A stretch of DNA of 64,000 nt, taken from contig CM028884.1 of the NCBI GenBank assembly GCA_016801885.1, positions 26,621,577 to 26,685,576 on the forward strand, given 5' to 3'. The position numbers and the translations under genes were made by a program. Below, piece after piece: positions 33,196 through 46,273 of this stretch; position 1 is the first letter of the stretch, and every line of letters starts with the position of its first letter. The notes under the pieces were generated by a model. That model made no database searches. It had not been told where the DNA came from and saw nothing but the letters and a program-made list of their open reading frames with translations. Source of the DNA: Toxotes chatareus (taxonomy: Eukaryota > Chordata > Actinopteri > Toxotidae).

Positions 33196-36100
33196 ATGCC
33201 TTTCTCCGAGCTGTATTTTAATGTCGATAATGGCTACCTGGAGGGGCTGGTCAGAGGCTTTAAAGCTGGAATACTGTCCCAGGCGGATTATTTAAACCTC
33301 GTTCAATGCGAGACCCTGGAAGGTGAGTTAAAACAGATGGTCGCTAACGGCTAATAGCTAGCTACCCTGGGCTAATCTCTCTAGCTAACGTCGTTCTCAA
33401 TGCTAGTTAGCAGTTAGCTAGGTTCAACTCCGCGATAAGGTTGCTTTTATTCGTACAATTCAACGTATCAGTTTATAGTATTATCACGTAGAGCTGCACA
33501 TTAAGCTTCACAATGACAATTTGCACAGATTAAAGGAGAAATATAATTCAACGCTCTCTAATCTCGCTACACAGCTAACGCAATGCTAACTTAAGCTAAG
33601 TCAGTGTAATTGGGTGTTGTGTCGTTTATTGATCAACGATGGGCTTTTTTTTAAGAGGAAGTGAAAGTACAGAGGATTTACGCTGTTTCTTTCAGCTTTC
33701 ACAAAATTACACATTTCTGTTACAACGACGTTTTAACTGCGCTGCTTGTGGTTGTTTTCTGGTTAACATCAATGTTTTGTTTTATTGCGAAGCAAACATG
33801 TGATATGATCTGTAAAAGATCATACCGGCGGTTCTGTTATACAACTCTACTGCACAATCCTGTGGATCATTTTACTAACAGTACTTATAAATGTGTTTTT
33901 TCCACTACTCGCAGCATCTGTACAGTATCGGAATCAAAGAAAGAAAATTAGTCACAGTGGACATACTCTTTAGTTTTATTTTCAAAGGTTCATCATGTAT
34001 TAATCGTATTGTGTATGTGCAGATTCATGTAAAGAGTCTTCACTATTACACAATAATAATGTAACATTTACATCAAAGGCCTGATGTTCACTGATAGTTG
34101 GTGTATTTCAAACAATATCAAGTCTGAGGTTGGAAAAGAAATTTACGTCCTCAAACTCAGCTGCAATGATCAGCCTGCAATGATTGTCTGAGCACCCCTG
34201 TGCAGAGGATTTTTTCGGAGGAGAGCATAGACTCCCCAACCCATGCATTACACCCTGACAAGAAGCACCTGATGAATCAAGGTTTTGCAGAGGTAGTACA
34301 GACCTGTCTACAGTGCTCATCAGATAACAGCAGGCTTACCAGATGACACAAGAATTTGTGATTACCATCATGGGAGAAATATAATTAGCTGCAATATAAA
34401 ATATCAGTATGTAGAGAGAATTGGCTAAAACGTGCAGAAATTCTGGTATTTCGTGCGTAGGTGTGTTTTGAGATCAACATCATTGATGAATCTGATGATT
34501 ATTTTTTCAATTCTCTGATCAATTGTTTGGTCTATGAAACATCAGAGACCTGGGAAAAATGTCCTTACCAACATCTCCATAGTACTTTTTCTGTCCAACT
34601 AACAGCCCAGAACCCTGAGAGATTCACTTTACCATATGATGAGAAAAAGCAGCCAGTTGTCAGATTTCTGAAACTGGAACAATTCACTGTTTGGCATTTT
34701 TAGTTGAAATTCACTTCAACTATTAATCAGGAAAGTTGCTGATTATTTTTTAAACACTGATCGATTAAATGTTTTAGCTGTAGATCACAGTTTAGTTTTT
34801 TTTTTGATAAACACCTTAAAACACCAATCAGAGGCTCTCTAATCAGCTGTCCGTGCATCTCCCCTCCAGATCTGAAGCTCCACCTGCAGAGCACAGACTA
34901 TGGCAGCTTCCTGGCAAACGAGGCATCTCCTCTCACCGTGTCGGTTATTGATGACAAGCTGAAGGAGAAGATGGTGGTGGAGTTTCGCCACATGAGGAAC
35001 CAGTCGTATGAGCCGCTGGCCAGCTTCATGGACTTCATCACGTAAGCAAAAAGCTGCCGTGTTGAAATGAACTTCTTGGACCATAATATTCCTTACAAAT
35101 GTTCTGTTATGGAGCTTTAAAGTTGCAATAAATTATTTTTACACTGTGTACGTCAGTGTCTCGACACCTTGTGTGACACCTGAAAACATTTTCCCAAATT
35201 TCACCCTGTGTAAACCATGAAAACCACCAGCAAACCAGTGATGTACATGTGTGAAGGTCTGTCAGCCAGGGTGGTGGCCATGTCAACGTTTGTAAAATAC
35301 TGAGATCAGCATGTGAATGGCTATATACAGATATACAGTCTAATACACTGTATATCTACATTCTGTAGGACCTGTATGATAATTTTTATCAAAAACTAGA
35401 AAGAGGGAAATGGTCCACAGGCTGCTCACAGAGTCATCTACCACAAGACAGATGAGTTGACTTCTTCTCTCTATCGTGACGAATTCTCTCCTGTTCCCTC
35501 CCACATGTGACTTCAGGTACAGCTACATGATCGATAACGTCATCCTGCTCATCACGGGCACTCTGCACCAGCGGGCCATCTCTGAGCTGGTGCCAAAGTG
35601 TCACCCACTGGGCAGCTTCGAGCAGATGGAGGCGGTCAACATCGCCCAGACCCCCGCTGAGCTGTACAACGCCATCCTCGTGGACACACCCCTGGGTATG
35701 TACCTCCATATAAACTGGAACTTAAAGGAGGATGAGAAAAGTCAACAGTAATGTGCTGTGCTGAGCAAGAGATGGCGCCAAACTTCAACATGACTTTGTG
35801 TTGATTTGATGTGAATTCTCTTATTTTCAGCTGCGTTCTTCCAGGACTGTATATCTGAACAGGACTTGGATGAGATGAACATTGAAATCATTCGTAACAC
35901 ACTTTACAAGGTGAGAAATATTATAGTCACCATAAACTCACTTAATAAAGCTTTTTTTTTTTTTTTTTGCAGAGTTCTCTACAGAATAAAAGGCAGGATG
36001 AACTAAAACAGCAGAAAGAGTCAAAACAAAGTAAATTTAATGGAGAGAAAACAGGCAAACGGACAGTAGATTAAAAATCATTAGAAAAACAGGAATTGTA

Positions 36101-37566
36101 AAAGATACTGACGACAATTCAGGGATTGCAATTTTTAAGTTGTATAATATACATGATATGATATAAGATTATATTTTCTATTTTCAATTTGATGTATAAT
36201 TTAGAGAATGGTAATTTAAAGAATGGTCATTATTATTATTGTTATTACTATTATTATTATTATTATTATTAATAATAATAATGGGATTTCTAAAATATAT
36301 TTTAGGCTTATCTGGAGGCTTTCTATAAGTTCTGCTCCAACCTTGGAGGAACCACTGCTGACACCATGTGTCCTATTCTGGAGGTGAGTCTCTGCACTGT
36401 TTTACAGGTGAAAATAAACAAGCGTGCTCCTCACATTTGCATTTGGTACAAAAAGTAGTTCCTTCTATGAGAGCAGCAGTGGGTCTTTACCATTTTGAGA
36501 TAGCGTGTGCGTGTGTGGAGACGCTTAATTGTTGTCAGGTCGATTCGTCGATGCACAGAAACAAGCTCAGTGAGCTTGGCTGCAGGTTAAAGCACCAGCT
36601 CAGTCACTTGTTGCCTCTGCCGCAGTTCGAGGCCGACAGGAGAGCCTTCATCATCACCATCAACTCATTCGGCACTGAGCTGTCCAAGGAGGACCGTGCC
36701 AAGCTCTTCCCCCACTGCGGCAAGCTTTACCCAGAAGGCCTTGCTCAGCTGGCCCGGGCAGATGACTACGAGCAGGTCAAGGCCGTCGCTGATTTCTATC
36801 CTGTAAGTCCAAAAACACGTGGCCTGTAGAGCATTTAAACATAAAACAAAGCCACTGATGTTATTCTACAGCTCTGTTTTATATAGACCCTCTGATTCTA
36901 TGCAGCGAAGGTGAATCCAGTGTTTCCTCTAAATATTGTGAATCATTCTGACCTGCAGAGTTTTAGATCAGCCAGCATGGTTTTGTTTGTTTGTTCTTGT
37001 CCGGTTTGTCATATCACTTGGCTGTCTGTCCGTCTCTTTTTAATGTCTAAGTCACTGTTTCTGCAAAGCTCAAAGTTCATCATACAGTTTATTCTCTCAG
37101 TTAAGAGCCTGTGTCTGAACTCCCCTGCTCATGTCCTCAGGAGTACAAGCTGCTGTTCGAAGGCGCCGGCAGCAATCCAGGAGACAAAACGCTGGAGGAT
37201 CGTTTCTTTGAGCACGAGGTGACCCACATCATCAAAGTCACATTTTACACCCGAGCAGAGAAGCAGAGTTATATTGATGGATTAACAAATCACCCAGTGA
37301 CCTTTGTTTGACTCATGCTCTGATTCACTCTCTTTGCTGCTTTAACACCATCATCCTCCTCCTGCACTTCCCCCTGATGTTCTTTCTCCTCCCTCCCCCT
37401 GCAGGTGAAGTTGAACAAGCTGGCCTTCCTCAACCAGTTCCACTTTAGTGTTTTCTACGCCTACGTGAAGCTGAAGGAGCAGGAGTGCAGGAACATTGTC
37501 TGGATCGCAGAGTGCATCGCCCAGCGGCATCGCGCCAAGATTGACAACTACATTCCCATCTTTTAA
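33196..37566 (+). CDS. atp6v0d1: V-type proton ATPase subunit d1
   Basis: Subunit d of the membrane Vo sector. It sits on the cytosolic side of the c-ring and couples it to the central stalk in lysosomes, endosomes and secretory vesicles. Eight coding exons: 33196-33322, 34870-35041, 35517-35695, 35831-35910, 36306-36383, 36626-36802, 37141-37218 and 37405-37566. They give 350 residues, one fewer than I recall for mammalian d1. All introns are GT-AG and all phases match. The product starts MPFSELYFNVDNGYLEGLVR and ends RHRAKIDNYIPIF. Family landmarks appear in order: LNLVQCETLEDLKLHL, YSYMIDNVILLITGTLHQR, LVPKCHPLGSFEQMEAV, FEADRRAFIITINSFGTEL and GNPGDKTL-like GSNPGDKTLEDRFFEHEV. No truncation is seen. 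Near-identity to ubiquitous d1 favours atp6v0d1 over the tissue-restricted d2. Intron 1 (1.5 kb) is rich in GCTAAC/GCTAGC strings and carries a dispersed repeat. Confidence 0.97.
34471..34790 (+). mobile_element. Dispersed teleost repeat in atp6v0d1 intron 1
   Basis: Carries ATTTTTTCAATTCTCTGATCAATTG, TTTGGTCTATGAAACATCAGA and TTCTGAAACTGGAAC in the order remembered for the 'GATTAATTGATTAGTT' fish family, ending with a GATCGATTAA-like edge. Confidence 0.55.
36221..36280. repeat. (TTA)n microsatellite
   Basis: Imperfect TTA/ATT trinucleotide repeats in atp6v0d1 intron 4, just before the exon 5 acceptor. Confidence 0.85.
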
Positions 37567-38639
37567 GCCTACTCGTCCTCAATCTCACCTTCCTCTCCTT
37601 CTTCCCATCTTCATTTCACTCAGTCCTATGTCTTGAACAGTGTCACAGCTCGGTGTTAAAGAATCTGATGGTTTGATGCTAAATTTTTTCCATTCTTCAC
37701 TCGTAGGTGTGAATTGGTTCTCGGCACCAGAGTTTCTTGTTAGAATTTGAGTTCCAGTCAGGCTCATTATTGCTTGCAACATAAGACATATAATCACTCT
37801 AAATACCAAGCTTTTTAAACAGGAGGAGACTCACAGGAGCCTGGTCCAGCAGAGGTGGTTGGTGTTTGTTTTGACAACCTTGCAATGTAAAGGAGGGAAC
37901 TCATTTGACTTTCAAAACCTCACCTCTGACTGTCTTAACTTAAACTTTCAGCGTGTTGTTTTCGGTGGCACTCCTTGTCCTTGTCCGCCTGACGTGTCAC
38001 AGAGTAAAATTCATCAGAAGAAGAGTTTGCATTTTACTCCAGACACCAACCACCTTTCTAAGGTTATGTTGATCTGGTCATCTGATCATATTGATATTCA
38101 GGCACGTGAAATAGCAGAAGGTGTAACATACTGTATGTTCTGGATTAATCACCAAAGTCAGGAAAAAACCTGACTAACCTTCAGCCTGTCCAGCTCAAAG
38201 CAGAGATGAAAACATTCCTCGCATCAGTTCTCGCCAGGTTCCCTGTAACCAGTATTTATTTCTGTTTTAGTGCTAGGTTTTGTCAGCATGTCTGGTCATT
38301 GCTGTGGTTTTCCCCAAAAACTAACGTGAAACGTGTGAGTCCCACCTGATTTCCTGTTTTAACTAGATTGTGGTTAGATATAAAAAATACAACGGGCCAA
38401 CGGGAGCTTCCAGTCGTCACCATCCCTGTTCCTGTGGGAAGTTTCTGTAAATGAACGTTCTGGAATGAGGCAAAATCTTGTGAGTATATGACAGATATAA
38501 TGTTTAAACTATAAAAAGATATAAATAGATATTTAAAGAAACTATATGATTTTGTTTTCTCATGCTGTAAAAATTGATTTATTGCTGTTTTGATCTGTTT
38601 CTTACTTGTGAAATGTGTACTGTAAATGTGGTTTAAAAA

Positions 38640-38645
38640 AATAAA
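38640..38645 (+). terminator. Polyadenylation signal, atp6v0d1
   Basis: AATAAA about 1.07 kb after the atp6v0d1 stop codon. It is the most likely end signal and implies a long 3' untranslated region. The foxr1 start codon follows about 460 bp later on the same strand. Confidence 0.5.
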
Positions 38646-39101
38646 CAGACTAATGCAGGTCTGCAGAAATGTAAAAGACTCATCAAATGGCTGTGAAATA
38701 GCAATTTAGTTTTTAGAGGAGGAAAAGGTCAGATGTTTGAGTTTTCACACACAAAGCAAGCAAACATTTTGTAAGTTAAAAAGCTTAAAATACAAATAGA
38801 TCTGACAGGGTTTCAGATACACTGTAAATCTGATCCTGATTTAATTTTTATTTTTACTTAGTTTAATGTATGAAAGTGATTCAGTTTTATTTAATTGAAA
38901 TGTGGTAACTTGAGGCACAAACATCTCCCTGTGAGTCCCCAGTGGTTCAGCACAGGCTGAACTCTCTTTAGGTTTAATTAAGTCCAATCAGGCCGTTCAG
39001 CTCCAGCTGCTGTATCATCGGCCTGCAGGCCTGTCAGCGAACCTGCACATCTTCTCAGAGCCTCTGTAAAACTGAGAGGAACAGATGAGAAACGTCCAGA
39101 C

Positions 39102-41803
39102 ATGAGCTTCCAGCTTAAAACCAGCGCTCAGCTCTTCGACCTGCACTGCTCTGTAGGCCTGACAGACTGGGACATGGACAAGGAGCTGAAACTGGCAACA
39201 ACCACCGACCAGTTTTACCACGGTGACAGTTTATTCTCTTTATTCTGTAGTTTTTGGCTTCACTGTAGGTTAAAGGACAAACCAAAATCCCTGTAGCACA
39301 GAAAACCAGGTGGGTCACAGTTAAAACACATTATCACAGGGAAGGTTTGACATTTAGAAACAAGTTTCAGGTTTGGGTGAATGAAGTCTCAAGGTTAAAT
39401 CAACACATTTAAAGTTCAAAATGTGCAGTTAGATGTTTGTGTTTCGCTCTTTCCATCTCCGATGACAGATGACAAATTGAATGATCAGTATGTGGTCCAG
39501 AGGCCTTGTGCAAGAGCCTCGAGAAGAAAGGATGAATTCATCTGGTACGACAAAACCTCAGGTAAGCTGAGAGAAAAACGCTGAGTTTTTCAATAAGACG
39601 AAGGTGATAATGTCATTTTACGGCACCAGTCTTCTGTCTGTGGATCGACGGGCTAATTCAGCTGTTTAGTCTTTTTGAGCAGCTTTAACACAATTAACTA
39701 ACAGTTTTCCACTTTTTTTGTTAATTTCTGCTCCGTATTTGCAAAGCTTTTAAATACACATTTGAATTGTTATTCTGTCATTATTTTAAAATGATCCTGT
39801 GAAATTTCAGTGTTTATCAGTAGAATGCACCGTGTGTATCCTTGAGGCTTAGAGGATAGATTTTTCCTTTCACTGTGAATATGTGATTTGATGTGCTGAG
39901 GGAAATGCACTGCACTGATCTTTGTGGCACCTTGAATGTCTGCCATGGTGTTTCCGTCCGTCAGACACCTTCGTGAAACCAAACCTGTGGCTGTTAGTGA
40001 ATCCTGGCATCGCCTGCCCAATCCAGTACGGAGGAGATGCAGCAGATCTGCGGACTCTCTGTGAACCTGCAGAGGAAATCCAAACACCTCTGCTGAAGCC
40101 TGCAGAGACCCAACATCCACCTGCAACAGAGCTCCACATGTTTCCCACCCATGATGCTCCACTCCAGGAGGAACTGCTGAACCCTGAGTACATGGTACAG
40201 TACACACTGCAGACACCATCAGCGGTCTCTCTGTTCTGTATTCTTCACATATACACATCTTTATCTGAATATGGTTTGAAATTTGCTGGCTTGTTAAAGT
40301 GCTGGGTATATTTATCTATAACAATCCATTATATTTTAATAACTAATCATGTGTATTGTGTAAGAGCAGATGTTAAGCGCAGGTACCTCAGTGATTGTGC
40401 CTAAACAAAGTACTTGAGTAAATGTACTTTCTAGCTCTGGTGAGGTTACACATGAAATGATCTTAGTTTAAAAAGAAAGGGGGCCGAATTATTCAAAACC
40501 ACTACAGGAATTAATGCACTGATTCAAACAATGTGAGTCTTTTTTCCTTTTTTTTCCCCCCCCTATATTTATCTAATCAAGAACGAAGACGTCTCCTGTC
40601 CGCCGGCTAAGAACAGACGCAAGGGGAGGACCACCAAAGCCAGGGTGAGGACGCCAGGCTTAAGACTGGCCCACTTTCCTTCACTGAGACGTAAATCTGA
40701 TCAAACTACACTAAGACAGAGCTGATGAATCTGATTAGTTATTTGAGAGTTAAACAAACGTTAACTCTGTAGTTTCTTTTGTCCTGAATATTTATTGTTA
40801 TTAATAAAAACTTATCTTAAATATCCTCAAGAGATAAAATATGTCTTCCTGATGATCCCGTGTAAGTTTGAGCTAAAGTGTGGTGACTGCATGGTTTCCT
40901 CATGGTGCCCTGCAAATGTTAAAATTAAAACTCATGCACGTGCAGCACAAGTGGAATGAATGTAATTTTTGCTTTTTACTCCAGGACAGTAAGACCCTGA
41001 AGCCAGGAAGCTGGCCTCGTCCACCAGTGAATTACTGCATCCTCATTGCCCTGGCACTCAAGAGCAGCCACACTGGGAGCCTCAAAGTCCAGCAGATTTA
41101 TAACTTCACAAGGTCATGATTTGATAATTTGGTAAAACACACCCAATGGTTTGATGCAAAGGTTTAAGGTCCTCTCCCCTGTGATTATACAACACACATT
41201 GTGTTGATCAGACATTTCTGAAGTTGGCAAAACTTTCAATGATAAAGTTGCATTGATGCAACATTCCTTTCTGTCCTTTCCCAGAGAGCACTTCCCCTTC
41301 TTTCAGACAGCTCCAGACGGCTGGAAGAACACCATCCGACACAACCTGTGCTTCAACACCAGCTTCCGCAAAACCTGCAACCAGCTGTGCAGAGACGGAA
41401 AGAGGAAGTCGTGTTTTTGGCACTTGACTCTTGACGGCCAGCGCCGGCTAAGGGACGAGATCCGCACGCTGACAGGAGAATCCTTCAAGCAGCTGGAGAG
41501 GAGCATGTCCCACCCAGGTGAAATGTGATAAGACATTAATCTGAGGACATGAATTCAGTCATTTGAGAACATGTCAAGTGTCACCATCAAAAAACACAGG
41601 TGCTAACATGATGATCCTTCTTATCAAACTAACCACAGCAGCTTGTAGCCTCAGCTCTTACAAATACAGATATTTAAAGCTATTAGCCTAATTTCAGGGA
41701 ATGAGAAACTTAACTGTGTTGTTGTGGGTGACAGGCAGGAAATATTTATTACTAATTAATGTTCTCTGTTTCAGATATAATTCGGAGTTTACTTGCACTG
41801 TGA
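39102..41803 (+). CDS. foxr1: Forkhead box protein R1
   Basis: Forkhead (winged-helix) transcription factor of the divergent FOXR class. Seven coding exons: 39102-39222, 39469-39561, 39965-40194, 40582-40644, 40985-41112, 41285-41517 and 41775-41803. They give 298 residues, close to human FOXR1 (about 292 as I recall). The N-terminus contains KPNLWLLVNPGIACP, matching the FOXR 'LW-VNP' motif. A basic stretch (KNRRKGRTTKAR) precedes the forkhead at about residues 180-270. The forkhead begins WPRPPVNYCILIALAL. Its recognition helix region reads GWKNTIRHNLCFNTSF, followed by SCFWHLTLDGQRRLRDE. The product ends IIRSLLAL. The exon 5 donor is AG|GTCATG, a weak site, but frame and homology across it are clear. 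FOXR1 is best known for germline/maternal roles; expression here is not shown by the sequence. Confidence 0.92.
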
Positions 41804-41841
41804 CAGGAGTTGGAAAAGTGTCAGAGTTGAAATCAATGCAT

Positions 41842-41847
41842 AATAAA
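41842..41847 (+). terminator. Polyadenylation signal, foxr1
   Basis: AATAAA about 40 bp after the foxr1 stop codon. This implies a very short 3' untranslated region. Confidence 0.65.
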
Positions 41848-42455
41848 ACTTCATATACAGAATATTTTCTTCTCTGTTATGTATTATTCATGTATTCTGT
41901 AATCTCTCCCTGAGCTTCAATACCAACCACCAAGATTTCACTTTGTCCTCCTTGAGTTAAAAATTAGTCTCTGTCTACTAAACTTGCCTTCCTAAGAAAG
42001 GACTGCAATCACAAACAGTTCCAGTGATTTAAAACAGTGATTCAGAGGAGTTTTATTTTCCTGGTTTCTCTAGAGCGTAACATGACTTTTTTTCATTTCT
42101 GTAGGTAAAATTTTCCCTTTCATTTGCCAATAGTCAAATGGTTTCCAGAGGTGCTGTGACAGGGAGCTCAGCTGTGTCTGCTAGTCAAATGATTGTTGAT
42201 ACTAGAAACGCAAAGTAGTGAGACGCACAGTCCGGTGTTGGAGACTCGTCAAACAGCATTGAGTGTTTCTCACAGAGGACATTCCTGCACAAGAGACAGC
42301 AAACCAACACTTTGGGTCAGGTAATGACATCAACTGAAGACACTAACACTGGGGTTCCCTCCATTACTGGGTTTTTGTTTGTTTGTTTTTGTCATATCTG
42401 GTATCACATTATTCACAAATATGATGTCCATGACTGTATTTACCTGCTGAGCAGT

Positions 42456-42462
42456 TATAAAA
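42456..42462 (+). promoter_or_regulatory. TATA box, lectin-like gene copy 1
   Basis: TATAAAA about 90 bp upstream of the start codon. It is conserved in the second copy at 47180-47186. Confidence 0.6.
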
Positions 42463-42544
42463 GTTGTCAGAGTGTTTATCCTCCCTACACACAATAGCAC
42501 AGAGTGGTTCAATATGATGCTCTCTGTACAACAGGATTGTGGTG

Positions 42545-45059
42545 ATGATGATGATGATGAAGAGCAGCCTCTCAGGAGCCTTCCTGGTCCTCCTCCTCCT
42601 CTGCAGTGATGTGTCTGGACGATCTGTGTTGTTAAAATTTTACACAGTCGTTCAAGATTATAAAACCTGGCAGGAGGCTCAAAGCGTCTGCAGGAATGGG
42701 TAGGGGTTTCTTTTTATTCACATTAGTGTCCATAGCTCATCAGAACAAGACATCAAAATTGTTTCTGGAAAAAAAGGAAAAGACCAAAAGTTCAACACTT
42801 TGTTTTCAGACCAAATACCTGAAAACTGTGTTTTGTCTGTTTGCTTATTATTGCAGGGTGATATGCTAACATGCTAACATGCTAAACTAAAGGTGCACTT
42901 TTATCCACCTTTTTTTGTGCATTAAAAACCTGCGTGGAATCACAGAACAAACCTCACAAATAACGATCAGCTGATGTGGAAATGTTGGTGTATCGATAAA
43001 AGCAAAATGCGACAAAGTGCAATGGAAACAGACCTGAGGAAAAAATCATGATGTACATGAAACATGTGACTTAAACACTCACTGAAGTTTCTGCTCCAAT
43101 AAAGAGACTAAAAAAAGCAGCAGGTGAAAACATCAGACTCAGTGATGAGGAGACTATAACATTTCTCACATTAATACATGAGGCAAATGGAAATGCATTA
43201 TTTCCATCTTGTCTTTTTTTTCTATATTTGTTTCCACCATTTGAGGTTTGATTCTTCTTCATCTTGTTGCACCTTCTTCTCCTACAGTGGTTTAATGGCA
43301 TCCAACCGGAGAAGTAGTGTAACCCACTGCTGATCTCCATGATCTTTTTTCTAACCGCAGACTCTCATTCACCCCGATGGTTTGTTCACAAGTTGTTTCC
43401 TCTGCTGTTTGAAAGTGAATGATTTTGATTTTCTTTTTTGTCCAAACAGCTCACAAGCATTCAGTGACCTGGCCACCGTGACTACAGATACGGATATTAA
43501 AGATTTGGATTTACATAAATCTGACGTGTGGATTGGCTTAAAAAGGAGCAGCTCATATTCTGGTGAGGACTGTGCTTCCATCCATAACACCCTGAACAAG
43601 TAATGTGAGATGTTTCTAACACCATTTTAAAAACTGTAACATGAAACAGTTTTGTTTGATGTTAACCAGATTCACTTCAATTGACATGTATTATCGCTGA
43701 GCACTCTACCTGTGCATACCGAAGATGTTTCATATTTTGTAATGTTATTTAAAATTTTGTACATTTGCTGTTATAGCTAGAGTTGAGATTATAAGTGTGA
43801 GTCAATGATGAAAACCTTTAAAAATCCTTGAGGACACAGATTCTTGAGAAAACCTGAGCACATGCTCTGCAGTTTGTCTGCAGAGTGATAAGGAGCTGAG
43901 GACTCTATAACCAACTCCCTTCACCTCCTGAAACACATAGAAGCGAGCAAACTCCTACTATTTGATCATTTTTTTCTTGTTTTTTCTTCTTTTCTTGCTC
44001 TCAGTTCAGTTCATGGTAGGATGAATTTTACCTCTGTCGTGATGCTGAACTTTCAACATCTGTTCTGCAGGGAAAACATGGAGCTGGAGCTCAGGGTTTT
44101 CAGAGTACATAACTTGGGAATCAGATGGCCAAAGTAACAACGGAGACTGTGTCACCGTCCTCTCAACAAGTAAAAAGATGGCTGCCCGACCCTGCTCCGA
44201 CCGCTTTCCCTTCATATGCTACAGGGACAACCTGGTCTTGATAAACAACAGCAAGACCTGGTACGAAGCGCTGGACCATTGCAGAGCCCTTGGCTCTGAG
44301 CTGGTCAGTGTGCAGCCTGAACCAGACCGTGAACCAGACCATAAGTACATGATGGCCAAGATCATGGCGGCCAACACGGAGGAGGTTGGTTCACATTCAG
44401 CCACATATGTAAGAAATGCTGGCATGAGATCTGTTTTTGTAAGTGCTGTTTGTTACAGTGAGTTAACGCAGACAACAACAGAGAAGCTTTCTCCAGAATA
44501 TAAAGGAAAGTAAACAGAAGATCTGAGGAGGGAGGCGTCACACTCTGGTTTGCCTCTGTGTTGTGTGCCCAACTGCACATGCTCATCAGTGTCTCTCTGT
44601 CCTTGCACCCACCAGCCCGGCCCATAAACTTCACATTAAGATTACCTCATGCACATAAAAATAGTTTTCCTAGACTCTTGGAATGTACAGACTTTAAACC
44701 TTAATGGGCTGAAAATTATAATAATACAAAGAGTAATAAATGAGCTTGTTTTATAGATGTCTATTTTATAATGGTGGTCTGTGGGGAAAATGCTTTGTAG
44801 ACTGCAGGGTTCTTTTTTGTTGCAGCTCTGTTAATACACCCATGGAGGTTCATTAGTTGTTTCCTCTCACTAGGTGTGGACAGGTCTTCATTTCCTGGGC
44901 GGTGACTGGCTGTGGATTAACGGGGCTGTTATGTTGTACTCTGACCTGCCCGTTTGCCCCATCAACGGGCAGCACTGTGGAGTCTTAACCAAGAATAACA
45001 CAAAGAGTATAGAGACCAGACGCTGTTCAGAGAAGAGGAACTTCCTGTGTTACAAGTAA
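42545..45059 (+). CDS. Secreted protein with two C-type-lectin-like domains, copy 1
   Basis: Four coding exons: 42545-42699, 43450-43562, 44071-44384 and 44874-45059. They give 255 residues from the first of five consecutive ATGs. The signal peptide is KSSLSGAFLVLLLLCSDVSG after the Met run. The first CTLD spans KTWQEAQSVC through WIGLKR, WSWSSG, WESDGQSNNGDC and FPFICYRD. The second spans KTWYEALDHC, WTGLHFLGGDWLWING, YSDLPVCPINGQHCG and RRCSEKRNFLCYK. Neither domain has EPN or QPD plus WND, so classical calcium-dependent mannose or galactose binding is unlikely by sequence; ligands are unknown. There is no membrane segment after the second domain. Similar two-domain proteins are common in fish and are often labelled mannose-receptor-like. 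An upstream ATG pair (42514) opens an out-of-frame uORF overlapping the start. The exon 3 donor GAG|GTTGGT is weaker than in copy 2. Confidence 0.88.
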
Positions 45060-45318
45060 GACTGACACCACTACAATCATCACTCCAAGAACATCCTGCA
45101 TCTACTATCTACCTTCTGTGTTTGTGTTCACATGCCACCAAAATTTTGATGACGATGACATGAAAATGATATGAAGTGTGCTTTTTTCTTCTAAAATTTT
45201 TACTCGTGCCAGAAACTTAGGCAAATCTTCTAATTAGCAGCCTTCTAATCTCATAGATTATATATCAGCTCAGTAAAAGTTGTGCTCAGCTTTGTACTCA
45301 TTACTCCTTTCTCTCACA

Positions 45319-45324
45319 ATAAAT
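45319..45324 (+). terminator. Polyadenylation signal, lectin-like copy 1
   Basis: AATAAA about 260 bp after the stop codon. The same signal is kept in copy 2 at 50179-50184. Confidence 0.55.
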
Positions 45325-45567
45325 AGAAGTAACTTGGAGTACTGTAGACAACTTAAATTTCTTTATCATAAAGACCAAGCTCAGAAATGCAAAGGAAAAC
45401 TGGGAAACACAAGCAAATAAGAAAAACAAACCAAAACACTGGTGATACAGTGAAGTTGTAATTTTTCTTTACATTTCATATCTGAGCTCTCTGTTGAATT
45501 TTGTCATGATAATAATAGCTTTGAGTTGCCATTACTATCTACAGTAACATGTTTTTGAGTAACAAGT

Positions 45568-45630
45568 AAATTTCCCTGCTGTGGGATCAATAAAGTTCTT
45601 ATCTCATCTCGTCTCATCTCATGTCATCTT
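45568..45630. mobile_element. LINE-type 3' tail with (ATCTC)n
   Basis: AAATTTCCCTGCTGTGGGATCAATAAAG followed by degenerate TCTCATCTCA repeats, a frequent end of fish non-LTR elements (from memory). It was duplicated with the locus (second copy at 50428-50491), so it pre-dates the duplication. Confidence 0.55.
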
Positions 45631-45919
45631 TTGTTAAGGGACACACTAAACTCGAATCTCTGACACACACCAAACTCAAACGTAAAAGTAAGACCTCTCC
45701 AAAAACCCATTCAAAACTCACTTTGAACCATGTCCATGTTGTAATGGAAGATCTTAGATTCTAAATTTGGGAACGGATAAAAACGTGAAATTAAAACACG
45801 TTCGAGGAGATGTGGAATGCATTAAAAGCTGGATGAAGGGTATCTGTGTTAGTTGTGACTGGATTTTTCTGTTCTTCAACAGCTAATCCCTCACTGTGTT
45901 TAATGAAGCTGGCAGCTGA

Positions 45920-46239
45920 TATTGATCATGGATTTCAAAATCTATTAAAAATAGATTATAGTGTTAATTGTATTACCTGATACGTATTTTCTGTACATGA
46001 CCAATAACATAAACATTTTTTTGGATTTATTGATCATTTTGGCTGTGTTACAGCTTGTGGTGTGAATTTTTGCAGGAAATTTTCTTTTCAGTAAAATTTT
46101 TTAAATCCAGTGTCTTTTACTCTTACATGTCATTTATACTCCATTGACGCATTTTGCACCCTTTCGACACCCTCGTGGCCAAAACTGTACACGTAGAAAA
46201 ACTGCTGTTAAATGTGTGAGAGTGTGTGTGTCACGCACA

Positions 46240-46273
<34 letters not shown>

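Larger units (their letters stand above)
41905..45919. repeat. Tandem segmental duplication, copy 1
   Basis: This block and 46607-51013 are closely similar along their length, including promoter, introns and 3' region. Relative to copy 2 it lacks about 123 bp just before exon 2, lacks about 234 bp near 45751, and has three fewer ATG triplets at the start codon. Introns are near-identical, so the duplication is recent. Confidence 0.95.
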
